Below, one piece after another: positions 1-11,516 of a stretch of 29,469 nt of DNA. The DNA comes from an uncultured Rubrobacteraceae bacterium (lineage in GTDB: Bacteria; Actinomycetota; Rubrobacteria; Rubrobacterales; Rubrobacteraceae). Position numbers and translations under genes: made by a program. The notes beneath the pieces were generated by a model that was given only the letters and a program-made list of their open reading frames with translations, was not told where the DNA came from and ran no database searches. The stretch lies in NCBI GenBank assembly GCA_902806105.1, contig CADCVI010000137.1, positions 1 to 29,469 on the forward strand, read 5' to 3'. Each line of letters starts with the position of its first letter. Within the stretch, counting starts at the first letter, position 1.

Positions 1-1409
1 TCGGGGAAACCTGCGGCGAGCACGAATACGTTCGAGTCAGACGCATGGAGCGAACCGTGGTCGCTCTCGACGTGGAACTTGCCGGAGACCTCGCCGAAGG
101 TGTATCCCGGGGAGGCCGAGAGCACGACGTCGCCGCACCTCTCGGACCTCACGCAGCCCCACAACCGCTCCAGCGCGTCGGGATACTCGCCGTAGGAGAT
201 GGCGCCGTCCACCACCTCGATCTCCAGCGCCCGGGGGTCCCCCACAATCTCCCAGCGCCGCCCGAACTCGTCGCGCGGACCCTGGCTACCGGCCCCGCCG
301 GGACGGAACCGCAGCTCCCTCCCGGCCCTGCGCGCAACGCTCCAGCTCCCCTCTCTCCACACGGCGATGTCGATGCCGCGGCGAGAAAGCACCTTATCGA
401 CGAGGGCTTCGCGCTCCCGATTCGGGGCCCCCTCGGCGAGGTACAGGAGCGCCGAGCGGCCGTTCGGCACGGCCACGACGTCGATCCCGGGGCCGAAACC
501 GGCCCTGGCCCCGATCGAGGTCCCTTCGCCGAGGATGCGGCTGAGGTGGATGTAGCGGCGCTTGTTGGAGAGGAGCGGGGTGTGGCCGTGGTCGGCGAGC
601 GCTATGACCGCGTAATCTTCGAGGAGCCTTTCCACGCCCCCGGCGGCCGCGAAGATCTCCTGCACGAAGCCGTCGAGGGTCGCCACGTACTCCCTCTGGG
701 CGGCGAGGCCCTTGTGATGGGCGATGGAGTCGCCCTTGAAAAAGTAAACGAGGTTGAACGGCGCGACCTTCTCTTCCAGGAACATCGCCCCCACGCGGGC
801 GGCGTACTCGTCGTTGATCCCGGCGGAGCGCGAGATCCCGCCGACCCCGCCCCTGCCCTGCAACCCGGTGTCCCGGCTGTAGAACAGGTCGCCCATAAAG
901 TACTCCTTCGGCCCGTCGACCGACGGCCCGAGCAGGGCGCTGTTCGCCGCCACGTTCCTGACGCTCCTCATGCGCACCGGGTGCGCGTGAGGCCCCCGCC
1001 TCACCGGGAAGTTGACGCAGGCGCCGTCGATCCCGCGCTCGTGCAGCCCCTCGAAGATGGTCGGGGCGAGCAGGTCGTCCCGGTTCATGCGCCAGACGTT
1101 GTTGTGGAAGACCTTCAGGGCGCCGGTCGAGATGACGGTCTCCCTCGTCGCCCCGTAGACGACGACCCGCTCCTCTCCCCGGTCGTACCACGCGTGCCCG
1201 AGGATGCCGCTCCCCGAGGGCGGCTCGCCCGTCGCGATCGCCGCGGTCGCCGCGGGCGTGATGCTCGGGAAGACCGAGACCGCGTCCCAAACTGCCTCTC
1301 CCTCCTCCACGAGGCGACCGAGCGCCGGGGCTTCCCCCTCACGGATAGCCGCCTGCAACACGTCCGGCCGAATGCCGTCGAGAACCATCATCAGAACAGG
1401 TTTGGGCAA
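1..1409 (-). CDS. Alkaline-phosphatase-superfamily phosphodiesterase / nucleotide pyrophosphatase (3' end cut by window)
   Basis: Reading the minus strand from a TTG at 1409 gives about 469 residues that run off the left edge, so the C-terminus is missing. The start MPKPVLMMVLDGIRPD carries the first metal-binding Asp (about residue 11), and the segment FPSITPAATAAIATG supplies the nucleophilic Thr (about residue 51) of type I phosphodiesterases/nucleotide pyrophosphatases. Further metal ligands appear in FKGDSIAHHKG, in ADHGHTPL and in SDHGSLHASD near the window edge, so both metal sites look intact. The family hydrolyses phosphodiester or phosphomonoester bonds; the substrate cannot be told from sequence. 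GGAGG at 1421-1425 lies 11 nt before the TTG; the ATG at 1391 is the alternative start but has no SD at normal distance. No signal peptide is visible, so the product is probably cytoplasmic. It is divergent from the signalling gene at 1670. Confidence 0.85.
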   Translation of the reverse strand, partial: MPKPVLMMVLDGIRPDVLQAAIREGEAPALGRLVEEGEAVWDAVSVFPSITPAATAAIATGEPPSGSGILGHAWYDRGEERVVVYGATRETVISTGALKVFHNNVWRMNRDDLLAPTIFEGLHERGIDGACVNFPVRRGPHAHPVRMRSVRNVAANSALLGPSVDGPKEYFMGDLFYSRDTGLQGRGGVGGISRSAGINDEYAARVGAMFLEEKVAPFNLVYFFKGDSIAHHKGLAAQREYVATLDGFVQEIFAAAGGVERLLEDYAVIALADHGHTPLLSNKRRYIHLSRILGEGTSIGARAGFGPGIDVVAVPNGRSALLYLAEGAPNREREALVDKVLSRRGIDIAVWREGSWSVARRAGRELRFRPGGAGSQGPRDEFGRRWEIVGDPRALEIEVVDGAISYGEYPDALERLWGCVRSERCGDVVLSASPGYTFGEVSGKFHVESDHGSLHASDSNVFVLAAGFP

Positions 1410-1669
1410 CGCTGGATCATCCTCCGCGGAGCGGTAGATTTCTTGTAAGACGGACTGATTCTAACCGATAAGCCCCGCGAGTCGGGCCAGACGACGAACA
1501 CGCCCCGGGGAAACCCGGACGCCCCCGAAAGGTCCGGAAGCAGACGCGCCGCATCCTAAAGCTTTTATACTGATTTGCCGATAATTTAACGGGTATAACA
1601 CGGTCAGAGGCGTGCCATCGCCCTCCGCGACGGCTTCTCATATGGTCACAGGGTAGGGAGCAGCGAAGC

Positions 1670-4156
1670 ATGGAGCAGAGCAACGAGAGGCGGGGGCGGG
1701 ATGCAGAGCTGCGTTTCCTCCGTTCCATAGTCGAGAACGTGAACGATGCGATCCTGGTGACCGAGGCCGAACCCTTCGACGAGCCAGGGCCGAGGATCGT
1801 CTACGTCAACGAGACCTTTACGAGAATGACGGGCTACACGCTGGAGGACGTGAGGGGGCAGACGCCACGCATCCTCCAGGGTCCCGACACGGACCCCGAG
1901 CCGCGGCGCAGGATCCGCGAAGCGCTGGAACAATGGAAGCCCGTGCGCGTGGAACTCCTGAACTACCGCAAGGACGGCACCGAGTTCTGGGTAGAGTTGA
2001 GCATCGTGCTCGTCGCCGACGAGTCCGGCTGGTACACACACTGGGTCTCGGTGCAGAGAGACGTTACCGAGCGCAAGCAGGAAGAGGACGAGAGGCGCAG
2101 GAGCGAGGAAGCGTTCCGCGCCGCGCTCGACGAGCAGGCCTCCGACATCGTCCTCATAGTCGGGCCCGACGGCGTCGTATCCTACGGCAGCCCGTCGATC
2201 GGGAACTCCCTGGGCTACCGTCCCCAGGAGATAATCGGCACGGCCGTCTCGCTCTACATACACCCTGACGACGCCGACGAGGCAATGGGCGAATTCGGGG
2301 GCACTCTCGACGGTCCCGGGGTAGGCAGCAAGCCCGTCAGGCTGCGCGTCAGGCACAAGGACGGTACCTGGCACCACTTCGAGGCGGTGGGTACGAACAT
2401 GCTCGACGACCCGGGCGTGCGCGGCGTCGTGGTCAACGCGTGGGACGTCACCGGGCGCAAGCTCGTCGAGGACGAGCTCAAACTCAGGGACCGGGCCATC
2501 GCGGCGTCCTCCAACGGCATCATCATCACGGACCCCAACCGGCCGGACAACCCGATCATCTACGTGAACCAGAGGTTCGAGCAGATCACAGGTTACACGG
2601 CCGCCGAGACCGTGGGGAAGAACTGCCGTTTCCTCGCGGAGGATTACAGGGGGCAGCCGGGCGTCGACGAGCTGAGGCTCGCGATCCAGGAGGGTAGGGA
2701 GTGGTCGGGCCCCTTGCGCAACCGCAAGAAGGACGGCACGCCCTTCTGGAACGAGCTGTACATAGCTCCGGTGCGCGACGACGACGGCCGCGTCGTCAAC
2801 TTTATCGGCGTCCAGAAGGACGTGACGAAGCGCAAGGAGCTTGAAGAGAAGCTGGCGCACCAGGCTTTTCACGACCCGCTCACCGATCTGCCGAACCGCA
2901 GCCTGCTCCTCGACCGCGTGGGCCACGCCCTCAAGCGCGCGAAGCGGCGGGGCGACGAGGTAGCGGTTCTGTTCATGGATCTGGACAACTTCAAGGTCAT
3001 AAACGACTCCCTGGGCCACGAGGTAGGCGACGAGCTTCTCGTGGCGGTCGCCGGACGCCTCTCCGCGTGCCTGAGACCCGCGGACACCGCGGCTCGCCTC
3101 GGCGGGGACGAGTTCGTCGTCCTGCTCGAGGACGTTGAGGATCCGGAGGAGGCCACGAGGGTCGCCGTCAGGATCGAGAACGCGCTCCGGGCGCCGTTCT
3201 ATGCCGGCGGGCACGATCTCTTCGTCACCACCAGCGTCGGGGTCGCGCTCGGCGGGGGCGGCGAGGAGAGCGCCAGCGACCTCCTGCGCAAAGCCGACCT
3301 CGCGATGTACCGGGCGAAGGACGCTGGCAAGAACAGCCACGCAGTCTTCGAGCCGGGCATGAACGAGAAGGCCCTGGAGCGCCTCGGGATGGAGGCCGAC
3401 CTCCGCCGCGCCCTGGAGAAGGATGAGTTCAGGGTCTACTACCAGCCCAAGGTCTCCGTGAGGACGGGCCGCATCATGGCCCAGGAGGCGCTGGTGCGCT
3501 GGGAGCACCCCGAGCGCGGCCTCGTCCCCCCGGCGGAGTTCATCCCCCTCGCCGAGGAGACGGGCCTCATCGTCCCCCTCGGGCGCTGGGTCCTGGAGAA
3601 GGCCTGCGAGCAGCTGTCTGAGTGGCAGAAGCTGTACCCCGGCGACCCACTGCTCGGGATGAGCGTCAACCTCTCGGTGGCCCAGTTCAAGCGCCCGGAC
3701 CTCGGGGCGAGCGTCGCGGAGGTGCTGCGCCGGACCGGGCTCGACCCGCGAACCCTGACCCTGGAGATCACCGAGAGCATGATGGTGGAGGACGTGGGCG
3801 CCGCCCTCGCGACCCTCGAGGAACTCAAGGCACTCGGGGTCAAGATAGCCGTCGACGACTTCGGCACCGGATACTCCTCGCTCTCCTACCTCAAGCGCTT
3901 CCCCGTCGATTACCTCAAGATCGACCGCTCCTTCGTGGAAGGGCTGGGACGCGACCCGAAGGACGAGGGCATAGTCGTCGCCTCCATCGAGCTCGCCCAC
4001 GCCCTGAACCTCGAAGCCATAGCCGAGGGCGTGGAGACCGAAGAGCAACTCGAACGCCTCCGGGCCCTGGGATGCGACCTCGCCCAGGGCTTCTACTTCC
4101 AGAGACCCTCCCCCGGTGACACGGCCTCCGAATCCCTGGCAGCCCTCTTCGCCTGA
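1670..4156 (+). CDS. PAS-PAS-LOV-GGDEF-EAL sensory protein (cyclic-di-GMP cyclase/phosphodiesterase)
   Basis: An 828-residue soluble signalling protein with no membrane segment. Domains in order: PAS1 (about 12-135), PAS2 (about 145-270), PAS3 (about 275-395), GGDEF (about 405-560) and EAL (about 575-820). PAS3 has the flavin-binding LOV signature GKNCRFL with the photoactive Cys at residue 319, plus NRKKDGTPFWN and FIGVQ, which hold the conserved Asn, Asn and Gln flavin contacts. PAS1 resembles LOV (ILQGPDTDP, LLNYRKDGTEFW) but has TPRIL where NCRFL is expected, so it lacks the Cys. GGDEF is intact (478-482) and is preceded by RPAD, the RxxD product-inhibition site. EALVRW (606-611) and DDFGTGYSS (729-737) indicate a competent phosphodiesterase. 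The inferred role is light-controlled turnover of cyclic-di-GMP. A GGGAG-type SD precedes the ATG. The gene stands alone, followed by a hairpin. The net activity, synthesis or breakdown, is not predictable. Confidence 0.93.
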   Translation: MEQSNERRGRDAELRFLRSIVENVNDAILVTEAEPFDEPGPRIVYVNETFTRMTGYTLEDVRGQTPRILQGPDTDPEPRRRIREALEQWKPVRVELLNYRKDGTEFWVELSIVLVADESGWYTHWVSVQRDVTERKQEEDERRRSEEAFRAALDEQASDIVLIVGPDGVVSYGSPSIGNSLGYRPQEIIGTAVSLYIHPDDADEAMGEFGGTLDGPGVGSKPVRLRVRHKDGTWHHFEAVGTNMLDDPGVRGVVVNAWDVTGRKLVEDELKLRDRAIAASSNGIIITDPNRPDNPIIYVNQRFEQITGYTAAETVGKNCRFLAEDYRGQPGVDELRLAIQEGREWSGPLRNRKKDGTPFWNELYIAPVRDDDGRVVNFIGVQKDVTKRKELEEKLAHQAFHDPLTDLPNRSLLLDRVGHALKRAKRRGDEVAVLFMDLDNFKVINDSLGHEVGDELLVAVAGRLSACLRPADTAARLGGDEFVVLLEDVEDPEEATRVAVRIENALRAPFYAGGHDLFVTTSVGVALGGGGEESASDLLRKADLAMYRAKDAGKNSHAVFEPGMNEKALERLGMEADLRRALEKDEFRVYYQPKVSVRTGRIMAQEALVRWEHPERGLVPPAEFIPLAEETGLIVPLGRWVLEKACEQLSEWQKLYPGDPLLGMSVNLSVAQFKRPDLGASVAEVLRRTGLDPRTLTLEITESMMVEDVGAALATLEELKALGVKIAVDDFGTGYSSLSYLKRFPVDYLKIDRSFVEGLGRDPKDEGIVVASIELAHALNLEAIAEGVETEEQLERLRALGCDLAQGFYFQRPSPGDTASESLAALFA

Positions 4157-4172
4157 GAGATGCCCGACCGCG

Positions 4173-4203
4173 TATCCAGCGGAGGATCAACCTCAACTGG
4201 ATA
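4173..4203 (+). terminator. Hairpin after the GGDEF-EAL gene
   Basis: A 7-bp stem TATCCAG/CTGGATA encloses a second 4-bp stem GAGG/CCTC with a 5-nt loop, starting 16 nt after the stop codon. There is no T-run after it, so termination is likely but unproven. Confidence 0.45.
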
Positions 4204-4623
4204 AGAGCCACGGACCGAGGGCGTTCGAGAGCAACGGAGAAGCTTGCATGAGGTCCCGGGACGCTAAAGCTTGGCGTTAGATCAACCCGCCGCAAGGACC
4301 AGACCTTCACGATAATCAGGATCCGGCTACCGGATCAAACCGCGGGAACCCTGAGCCAGAAAAGGGAACTCCATACCCCCACAACGTACCGACTCACCAC
4401 GACGCCACACGCAGGAGGGTTGCCATCTCCGCATCGCAAGATCCCGGGTGATAACTAACGGTAAGGTGCCGTGCGCCAACGTGCCAGAAGGGTAGAGCAT
4501 GGGCTACGCACGTTCCGCGTACGCAGGAGCGAGCCCCTGAGGCCCGCCGCCACGCTGAACGAACGATGGGCGAGCCGGGGGCTGCGCGACGCCCTCGGGA
4601 AGAGAGCTGGGGCCGGAGGCTTG
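4204..4623. other. Intergenic stretch without recognisable gene
   Basis: About 420 bases between the convergent GGDEF-EAL and uvrA genes. I see no convincing reading frame with an SD and no RNA gene. The only structures noted are a 7-bp hairpin GATCCGG-cta-CCGGATC at 4320-4336 and a 10-base palindrome GTCCCGGGAC near 4252. No obvious U-tailed terminator for uvrA is present. Confidence 0.5.
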
Positions 4624-7473
<2,850 letters not shown>

Positions 7474-7511
7474 CTCCGGTTACCCCTTCTTGGTCGTGCA
7501 GAGCCGACAAA

Positions 7512-7539
7512 AGTATACGGCCCCCGCTCGGGAGGCCAA
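7512..7539 (-). promoter_or_regulatory. Candidate uvrA promoter
   Basis: On the minus strand TTGGCC (7534-7539), a 16-nt spacer and TATACT (7512-7517) fit a sigma-70 type promoter. The predicted start near 7505 leaves a leader of about 30 nt before the ATC start of uvrA, consistent with that start. No GAAC-N4-GTTC LexA operator was seen here. Confidence 0.45.
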
Positions 7540-7561
7540 GTACGAAAAGTATGCCCCGTAT

Positions 7562-7591
7562 TTTACCATCCGCTTATCCCTCGTTTATAGT
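7562..7591 (+). promoter_or_regulatory. Candidate promoter of the PucR-type regulator
   Basis: TTTACC (7562-7567), an 18-nt spacer and TATAGT (7586-7591) lie about 50 nt before the regulator start, back to back with the uvrA promoter. Confidence 0.4.
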
Positions 7592-7640
7592 GAATGCGCC
7601 CCACCCCGGGGCTTCCGCGGCCGGAACCGTTTGGAGGACG

Positions 7641-9368
7641 ATGACCCTCGAAGAGCTTTTCGACACCCTTATAGGCGAGTTGAAGGGGCGGCGCGTCGTG
7701 CCGGGCGACACCTCCCGGACGGTCCGCGGGATCGCCCCGGAGGACGAGGCAGGGGGATGGCTCGGCAAGGACGAGGTCGTCGTCACCGCACGCGAGACCC
7801 TCGACGAGGGCTTTTTGGACGAAGTCGCGGAGGGCGGCGCCCCGGGGGTGGTGTGGCGCACGAAGTCCGAGCCTCCTGTCGAGACCGTCCGCAGGTTCGA
7901 GGGGAAGGGGCTGGGGCTCGCTGTCCTCCCCCCCGGCGTCCCGCTCCGGCGGGTAGTCTCGCTCTTCGGCGAGGATCCGAAGGTCAGGGCCGAGGATGGG
8001 GACGGGCTCCTGCGCTACTCCCACGGCGCGGCCCGAGCCCTGCTGGAGCCGGCGGGCGGCGCGTCGTCGGTGGAGGCTCTCGCGGCCCGGCTCGCCGGCC
8101 TCCTCGGGCGCCCCGTGGTCGTCGAGGACCCGGTCGGGCGCCTCCTGACGGCGGCCCATGCTTCGGGCGTTCCCGACGACAGGGCCTCTTCCCTCCACGA
8201 CTTTCTGGAGGAGCACGGGCTCAGGGCCTCCCGGGGCTCGGGGGTCGACGAGACCCGCCGCGAGCGCCGCGACCGCTACGCCCGCCTCCCGGGCGGCTTT
8301 CTCTCCGTCCCGGTGGAGCGGTGGCGGGTCGGCGGCAGGGAGCTCTTCTGGACGCCCGTCGGCACCGGGGCGCCGGCCGGATACCTGTGGATGGACCTCG
8401 ACGCCGGTCCCCTGGGGCCGCAGGACATCGTGGTGCTGTACTGGTCGGTACGGGCGCTGGAGGCTGAGCTCGGCAAGGAGCGCGTGCGCCTGGAGACCGA
8501 GCTCGGCGTCCGGGGGGATTTCGTCGACGACGTCATCTCCGGACACCACGGGAACCTGGACCTCCTGTTGCAGAGGGCTCGCTACCTCGGGGCGGACCTC
8601 TCCGACGGAGCGGTGGCGGTCGTGGTGGACATAGACGACTTCGCAGGATATCTGGGGCGGCGGCGGCTCAAGGAGCCGGCGATCCAGGAGCTCAAGCGGC
8701 GCCTGGCCGACGCGGTGCGCCTCCAGGCCCGCGACCTCTTCTCGAACTTCCTGATCGGCCCGCGCTCGGACAACGTCATCCTCTTCGTCGGCCCCTCGGA
8801 GGGGGTCCCGCCGGAGGAGCTGGCGGACACCGCCCTCGACCTCGCCGCCCGCGTGCAGCGCTACGTCAAGGGTCTCCTGCCCGACCTGACGGTCTCCGTC
8901 GGGATCGGCCGGTTCAAGGGGGATCCGAACCGCCTCTCGGATGCCTACTCCGAGGCCGAGGTCGCGCTGGAGATCGGGCACAGGATCCAGGGCCCCTCCT
9001 CGGTCTCGACCTTCGAACAGACCGGTACGTACAAGCTCCTTTTCCGGGTCTTGCAGGAAGAGCCCGAAGAGCTCGAAACGTTCTACACCGAGACCCTGGA
9101 GCCGGTCGTCCGCTACGACTCCCGCTACGGCACCGAGCTCGTCCACACCCTCACGACCTACCTCGGCAACGACGCCTCGACCGCCAGGACAGCCTCCGGT
9201 CTCTTCGCTCACCGGCACACGATCCGCTACCGCCTCGACCGCGTCCGAGAGCTGACCCGCCTCGACGTGGACAAGAGCGAGGACCGCGAACGCCTCACCC
9301 TGGGCATAAAGTCCATGCAGCTCCTCGGACGCTCCCCCGAGAAACCCTCCAACTTCAACGACCGCTAG
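7641..9368 (+). CDS. PucR/CdaR-family transcriptional regulator
   Basis: A 575-residue cytoplasmic regulator. The C-terminal 60-70 residues (TYLGNDASTARTASGLFAH, RHTIRYRLDRVRELTRLD) are the helix-turn-helix typical of PucR/CdaR proteins. The middle section (about 280-430) resembles the degenerate cyclase-like domain of CdaR, with TVSVGIGR near its end. The N-terminal part looks like a PucR-type sensory domain with LGLAVLPPGVPLRRVVSLF. ATG at 7641 was chosen because GGAGG sits 3 nt inside a perfectly spaced leader (7633-7637) and MTLEELFDTL begins the homologous region; the open frame upstream lacks an SD. PucR-type regulators often control purine, amino-acid or nitrogen-compound catabolism. 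The next gene downstream on the same strand, 293 nt away, is an ammonium transporter, so a nitrogen-linked role is plausible but inferred. Confidence 0.85.
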   Translation: MTLEELFDTLIGELKGRRVVPGDTSRTVRGIAPEDEAGGWLGKDEVVVTARETLDEGFLDEVAEGGAPGVVWRTKSEPPVETVRRFEGKGLGLAVLPPGVPLRRVVSLFGEDPKVRAEDGDGLLRYSHGAARALLEPAGGASSVEALAARLAGLLGRPVVVEDPVGRLLTAAHASGVPDDRASSLHDFLEEHGLRASRGSGVDETRRERRDRYARLPGGFLSVPVERWRVGGRELFWTPVGTGAPAGYLWMDLDAGPLGPQDIVVLYWSVRALEAELGKERVRLETELGVRGDFVDDVISGHHGNLDLLLQRARYLGADLSDGAVAVVVDIDDFAGYLGRRRLKEPAIQELKRRLADAVRLQARDLFSNFLIGPRSDNVILFVGPSEGVPPEELADTALDLAARVQRYVKGLLPDLTVSVGIGRFKGDPNRLSDAYSEAEVALEIGHRIQGPSSVSTFEQTGTYKLLFRVLQEEPEELETFYTETLEPVVRYDSRYGTELVHTLTTYLGNDASTARTASGLFAHRHTIRYRLDRVRELTRLDVDKSEDRERLTLGIKSMQLLGRSPEKPSNFNDR

Positions 9369-9661
9369 AACGCGCCTTCTAGCCGCCGGAACAGCCTGGC
9401 AGTCCCCTCCGGGGCCCTTGCCCATACAAAGCACGCTCACGGGAGTCGAAAGATCGCATCTTGCGCCCTCCGGCCCAAAGCCGCCTCGCCGTCGCGTGCG
9501 TAAAGCGGGAGGGAGCGCTCTACGGCCCCCGGCATGGAATTTCTGTACAAGGAAGCAGCCCGTACGAGGGCCTAGATTTATACAGAGGGCCAAAGACCGT
9601 CCGTAAGGGCGAGCCTAGACTACGTGCATTGTGTACTCACCCTGTTAGAAGGAGGGAGCCT
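9369..9661 (+). other. Intergenic region upstream of amt
   Basis: No convincing gene in 293 bases. An AT-rich TTATAC (about 9577-9582) in otherwise GC-rich DNA could be a -10 element for amt, but no good -35 element was found. An in-frame extension of amt reaches back to 9461 but has no SD and lacks the signal-peptide start, so it was not used. No clear GlnR-type operator was recognised. Confidence 0.35.
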
Positions 9662-11107
9662 GTGCGAAGGTTCGTTATGTTAACGATGGCGGTATTGATG
9701 CTGTTGGCAGCGGTACCGGGGCTGGCGTTGGCGCAGGAAGAAGCGCCGCCGTCGGTCGAGGAGATGGTGCTCGCGGTCGACACCATGTGGGTGATCGTGG
9801 CCGCGATGCTGGTCATCTTCATGCAGGCCGGCTTCGCGATGCTGGAGGTAGGCTTCTCACGCATGAAGAACGTCGGCAGCGTCGTCGCCAAGATCCTGGC
9901 GATGATGGGCATAGGCATCGTCATGTTCTGGGCGATAGGCTTCGGCCTCACGTTCTCCGATGGAGGCCCGCTCAACTCCATCATCGGCACCGGGGGCTTC
10001 TTCCTGACGGGCGACGCCGAGACTTACGCGGGCCTTTCGTGGACGGCAGTGCCGATCTCCGCCAAGTTCCTGTTCCAGGCTGCCTTCGCGCTCGTCTCGC
10101 TCGCCATCGTCTGGGGGACGATGCTGGAGCGGACCAAGTTCGCGGTCTACTGCATCTTCGCCGTAGTCTTCGCGGGGCTCATCTACCCGATCGTGGGACA
10201 CTGGATCTGGGGCGGCGGCTGGCTCGCGGGCTTCGGTATGCAGGACTTCGCGGGCTCTACGGTGGTCCACCTCTCCGGCGCCATGGCCGCCCTGGCGGGT
10301 ACCCTCCTCCTCGGTCCCCGCATCGGCAAGTACGACGACGAGGGACGCCCGCAGACCATCTCGGGCCACAACATGCCGCTCGCCGTCCTCGGCGTCATCA
10401 TCCTCTGGATCGGCTGGTTCGGCTTCAACCCGGGCTCCACGATGGCCGCCGTCGGCGCGTCCTTCGCGGACATAGCCCTCACGACCAACCTCGCGGCCGG
10501 CGCTGGTGTGCTCGGCGCGATGGTCATGAGCTACGCCTACCGCCGCCACGTCGACGTCGGGATGGCGGGCAACGGCGCCATCGCCGCACTCGTCGCCATC
10601 ACCGCGGCCTGCGCCTTCGTAGATCCGTGGGCCTCCATAGTCATAGGCTTCATCGCCGGCGTCATCATGTACTCCGTCCTGCTCTTCGTTGACAGCATCG
10701 GCGTCGACGACCCGCTGGGCGCCATCGCGGCGCACGGCATGGGCGGCATCTGGGGCACGCTCTCGACCGGCCTCTTCGCCACCCCCGCCCTCGTCGAGGC
10801 GACCGGCGTCGGCAACCCCGGCCTCTTCTACGGCGGCGGCTTCGCCCAGCTCGGCGTCCAGGCGCTCGGCATCATCGCCTGCGGCGGCTTCGTCTTCCTC
10901 GTCTCCTACGGCGTCTTCGCCGCCCTCAAGGCGACCATCGGCCTCCGCGTCAAGCCGGAGCAGGAGCTCGACGGCCTCGACATCTCCGAGCACGGCGTCT
11001 ACGGTTACTCCGAGCAGCTTATCGCCACCGACTACCAGAACGGCAGCGGCAACGGCGGCGGCATCCGGGAGACGGTGGACGGCAGGACCGCCCGGGGCAC
11101 GGCCTAG
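9662..11107 (+). CDS. amt: Ammonium transporter, Amt/MEP/Rh family
   Basis: A 481-residue integral membrane channel that conducts ammonium/ammonia. Residues 1-24 (RRFVMLTMAVLMLLAAVPGL, ending ALA before QEE) form a cleavable signal peptide, followed by about 11 membrane spans. Family motifs: AGFAMLEVGFSRMKN (56-70), DFAGSTVVHLSGA with the first channel His (203), GWFGFNPGST, and DDPLGAIAAHGMGGIWGT with the second channel His (358). The cytoplasmic tail LDGLDISEHGVYGYSE is the regulatory C-terminus expected in the family. GTG at 9662 was chosen because AGAAGGAGGGAG ends just before it with GGAGG at 9651-9655 and because it gives a proper signal peptide. No glnK or other PII gene follows, which is unusual as amt and glnK are commonly paired. 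A PucR-type regulator lies upstream. Confidence 0.95.
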   Translation: MRRFVMLTMAVLMLLAAVPGLALAQEEAPPSVEEMVLAVDTMWVIVAAMLVIFMQAGFAMLEVGFSRMKNVGSVVAKILAMMGIGIVMFWAIGFGLTFSDGGPLNSIIGTGGFFLTGDAETYAGLSWTAVPISAKFLFQAAFALVSLAIVWGTMLERTKFAVYCIFAVVFAGLIYPIVGHWIWGGGWLAGFGMQDFAGSTVVHLSGAMAALAGTLLLGPRIGKYDDEGRPQTISGHNMPLAVLGVIILWIGWFGFNPGSTMAAVGASFADIALTTNLAAGAGVLGAMVMSYAYRRHVDVGMAGNGAIAALVAITAACAFVDPWASIVIGFIAGVIMYSVLLFVDSIGVDDPLGAIAAHGMGGIWGTLSTGLFATPALVEATGVGNPGLFYGGGFAQLGVQALGIIACGGFVFLVSYGVFAALKATIGLRVKPEQELDGLDISEHGVYGYSEQLIATDYQNGSGNGGGIRETVDGRTARGTA

Positions 11108-11119
11108 CGCCACAGGCCC

Positions 11120-11149
11120 GCCCGGCGGGGATGTCGGATCCCGCCGGGC
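11120..11149 (+). terminator. GC-rich hairpin 1 after amt
   Basis: GCCCGGCGGG (11120-11129) pairs perfectly with CCCGCCGGGC (11140-11149), 12 nt after the amt stop. There is no U-tract; such hairpins commonly end transcription in high-GC actinobacteria. Confidence 0.6.
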
Positions 11150-11156
11150 AACATCC

Positions 11157-11185
11157 GAGGCCCCGGAGTGACCTTCCGGGGCCTC
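11157..11185 (+). terminator. GC-rich hairpin 2 after amt
   Basis: GAGGCCCCGGA (11157-11167) pairs perfectly over 11 bp with TCCGGGGCCTC (11175-11185), directly after hairpin 1. The tandem arrangement supports a strong terminator isolating amt from the small gene downstream. Confidence 0.6.
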
Positions 11186-11231
11186 ACAGCGTCCGATGAA
11201 CAAACCCAAGAGAACCTGATAGAAAGCGGGC

Positions 11232-11516
11232 ATGGAACAAAACAGATCCCTAGCGCAGGGCGCCGGCACCAACGTCGTGGTCAACGTCTACCACGACCGG
11301 GTTGAGTTCGTTTCTGGCTGGCAGGGCCAGAAGATCGTGGCGGTCAACCTCAGACAGGTCGTCGACGCCACGGTGCGCGGTGTTATCAACGCAACCCTCG
11401 CCGTCGAGACGAACGATGGCCGCCGCATAGAAGTGGAGCGCATGGCTCCCCCCGATGCCCGGCAGATCAAGGCCACCATCGAACAGCAGAAGAAGACGGC
11501 GGGGCTGTACGAATAG
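11232..11516 (+). CDS. Small conserved-looking unknown, PH-like fold possible
   Basis: A 94-residue soluble protein without signal peptide or membrane span. The pattern of short alternating strands (NVVVNVYHDRVEFVSGW, QKIVAVNLRQVVDATVRG, TLAVETNDGRRIEVERM) ending in one amphipathic helix (PPDARQIKATIEQQKKTAG) resembles small bacterial pleckstrin-homology-like domains. This is a fold guess from secondary-structure rhythm, not a motif match. The SD is weak (GAAAGCGG). The gene is isolated from amt by two hairpins and its stop codon lies only 3 nt from the stop of the convergent membrane gene. Function unknown. Confidence 0.7.
   Translation: MEQNRSLAQGAGTNVVVNVYHDRVEFVSGWQGQKIVAVNLRQVVDATVRGVINATLAVETNDGRRIEVERMAPPDARQIKATIEQQKKTAGLYE

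Noticed and set aside
45..1448. 467-residue plus-strand frame over the left edge
   Set aside because: It is antisense to the phosphodiesterase whose metal-site motifs are complete in the other strand.
1646..4048. 800-residue open frame on the minus strand opposite the GGDEF-EAL gene
   Set aside because: It is an antisense shadow typical of high-GC DNA: no SD, no motif, and the plus strand carries intact catalytic motifs throughout.
9461..9661. N-terminal extension of amt by 67 residues
   Set aside because: No SD at its start and it would bury the clear signal peptide that follows the strong SD at 9651-9655.
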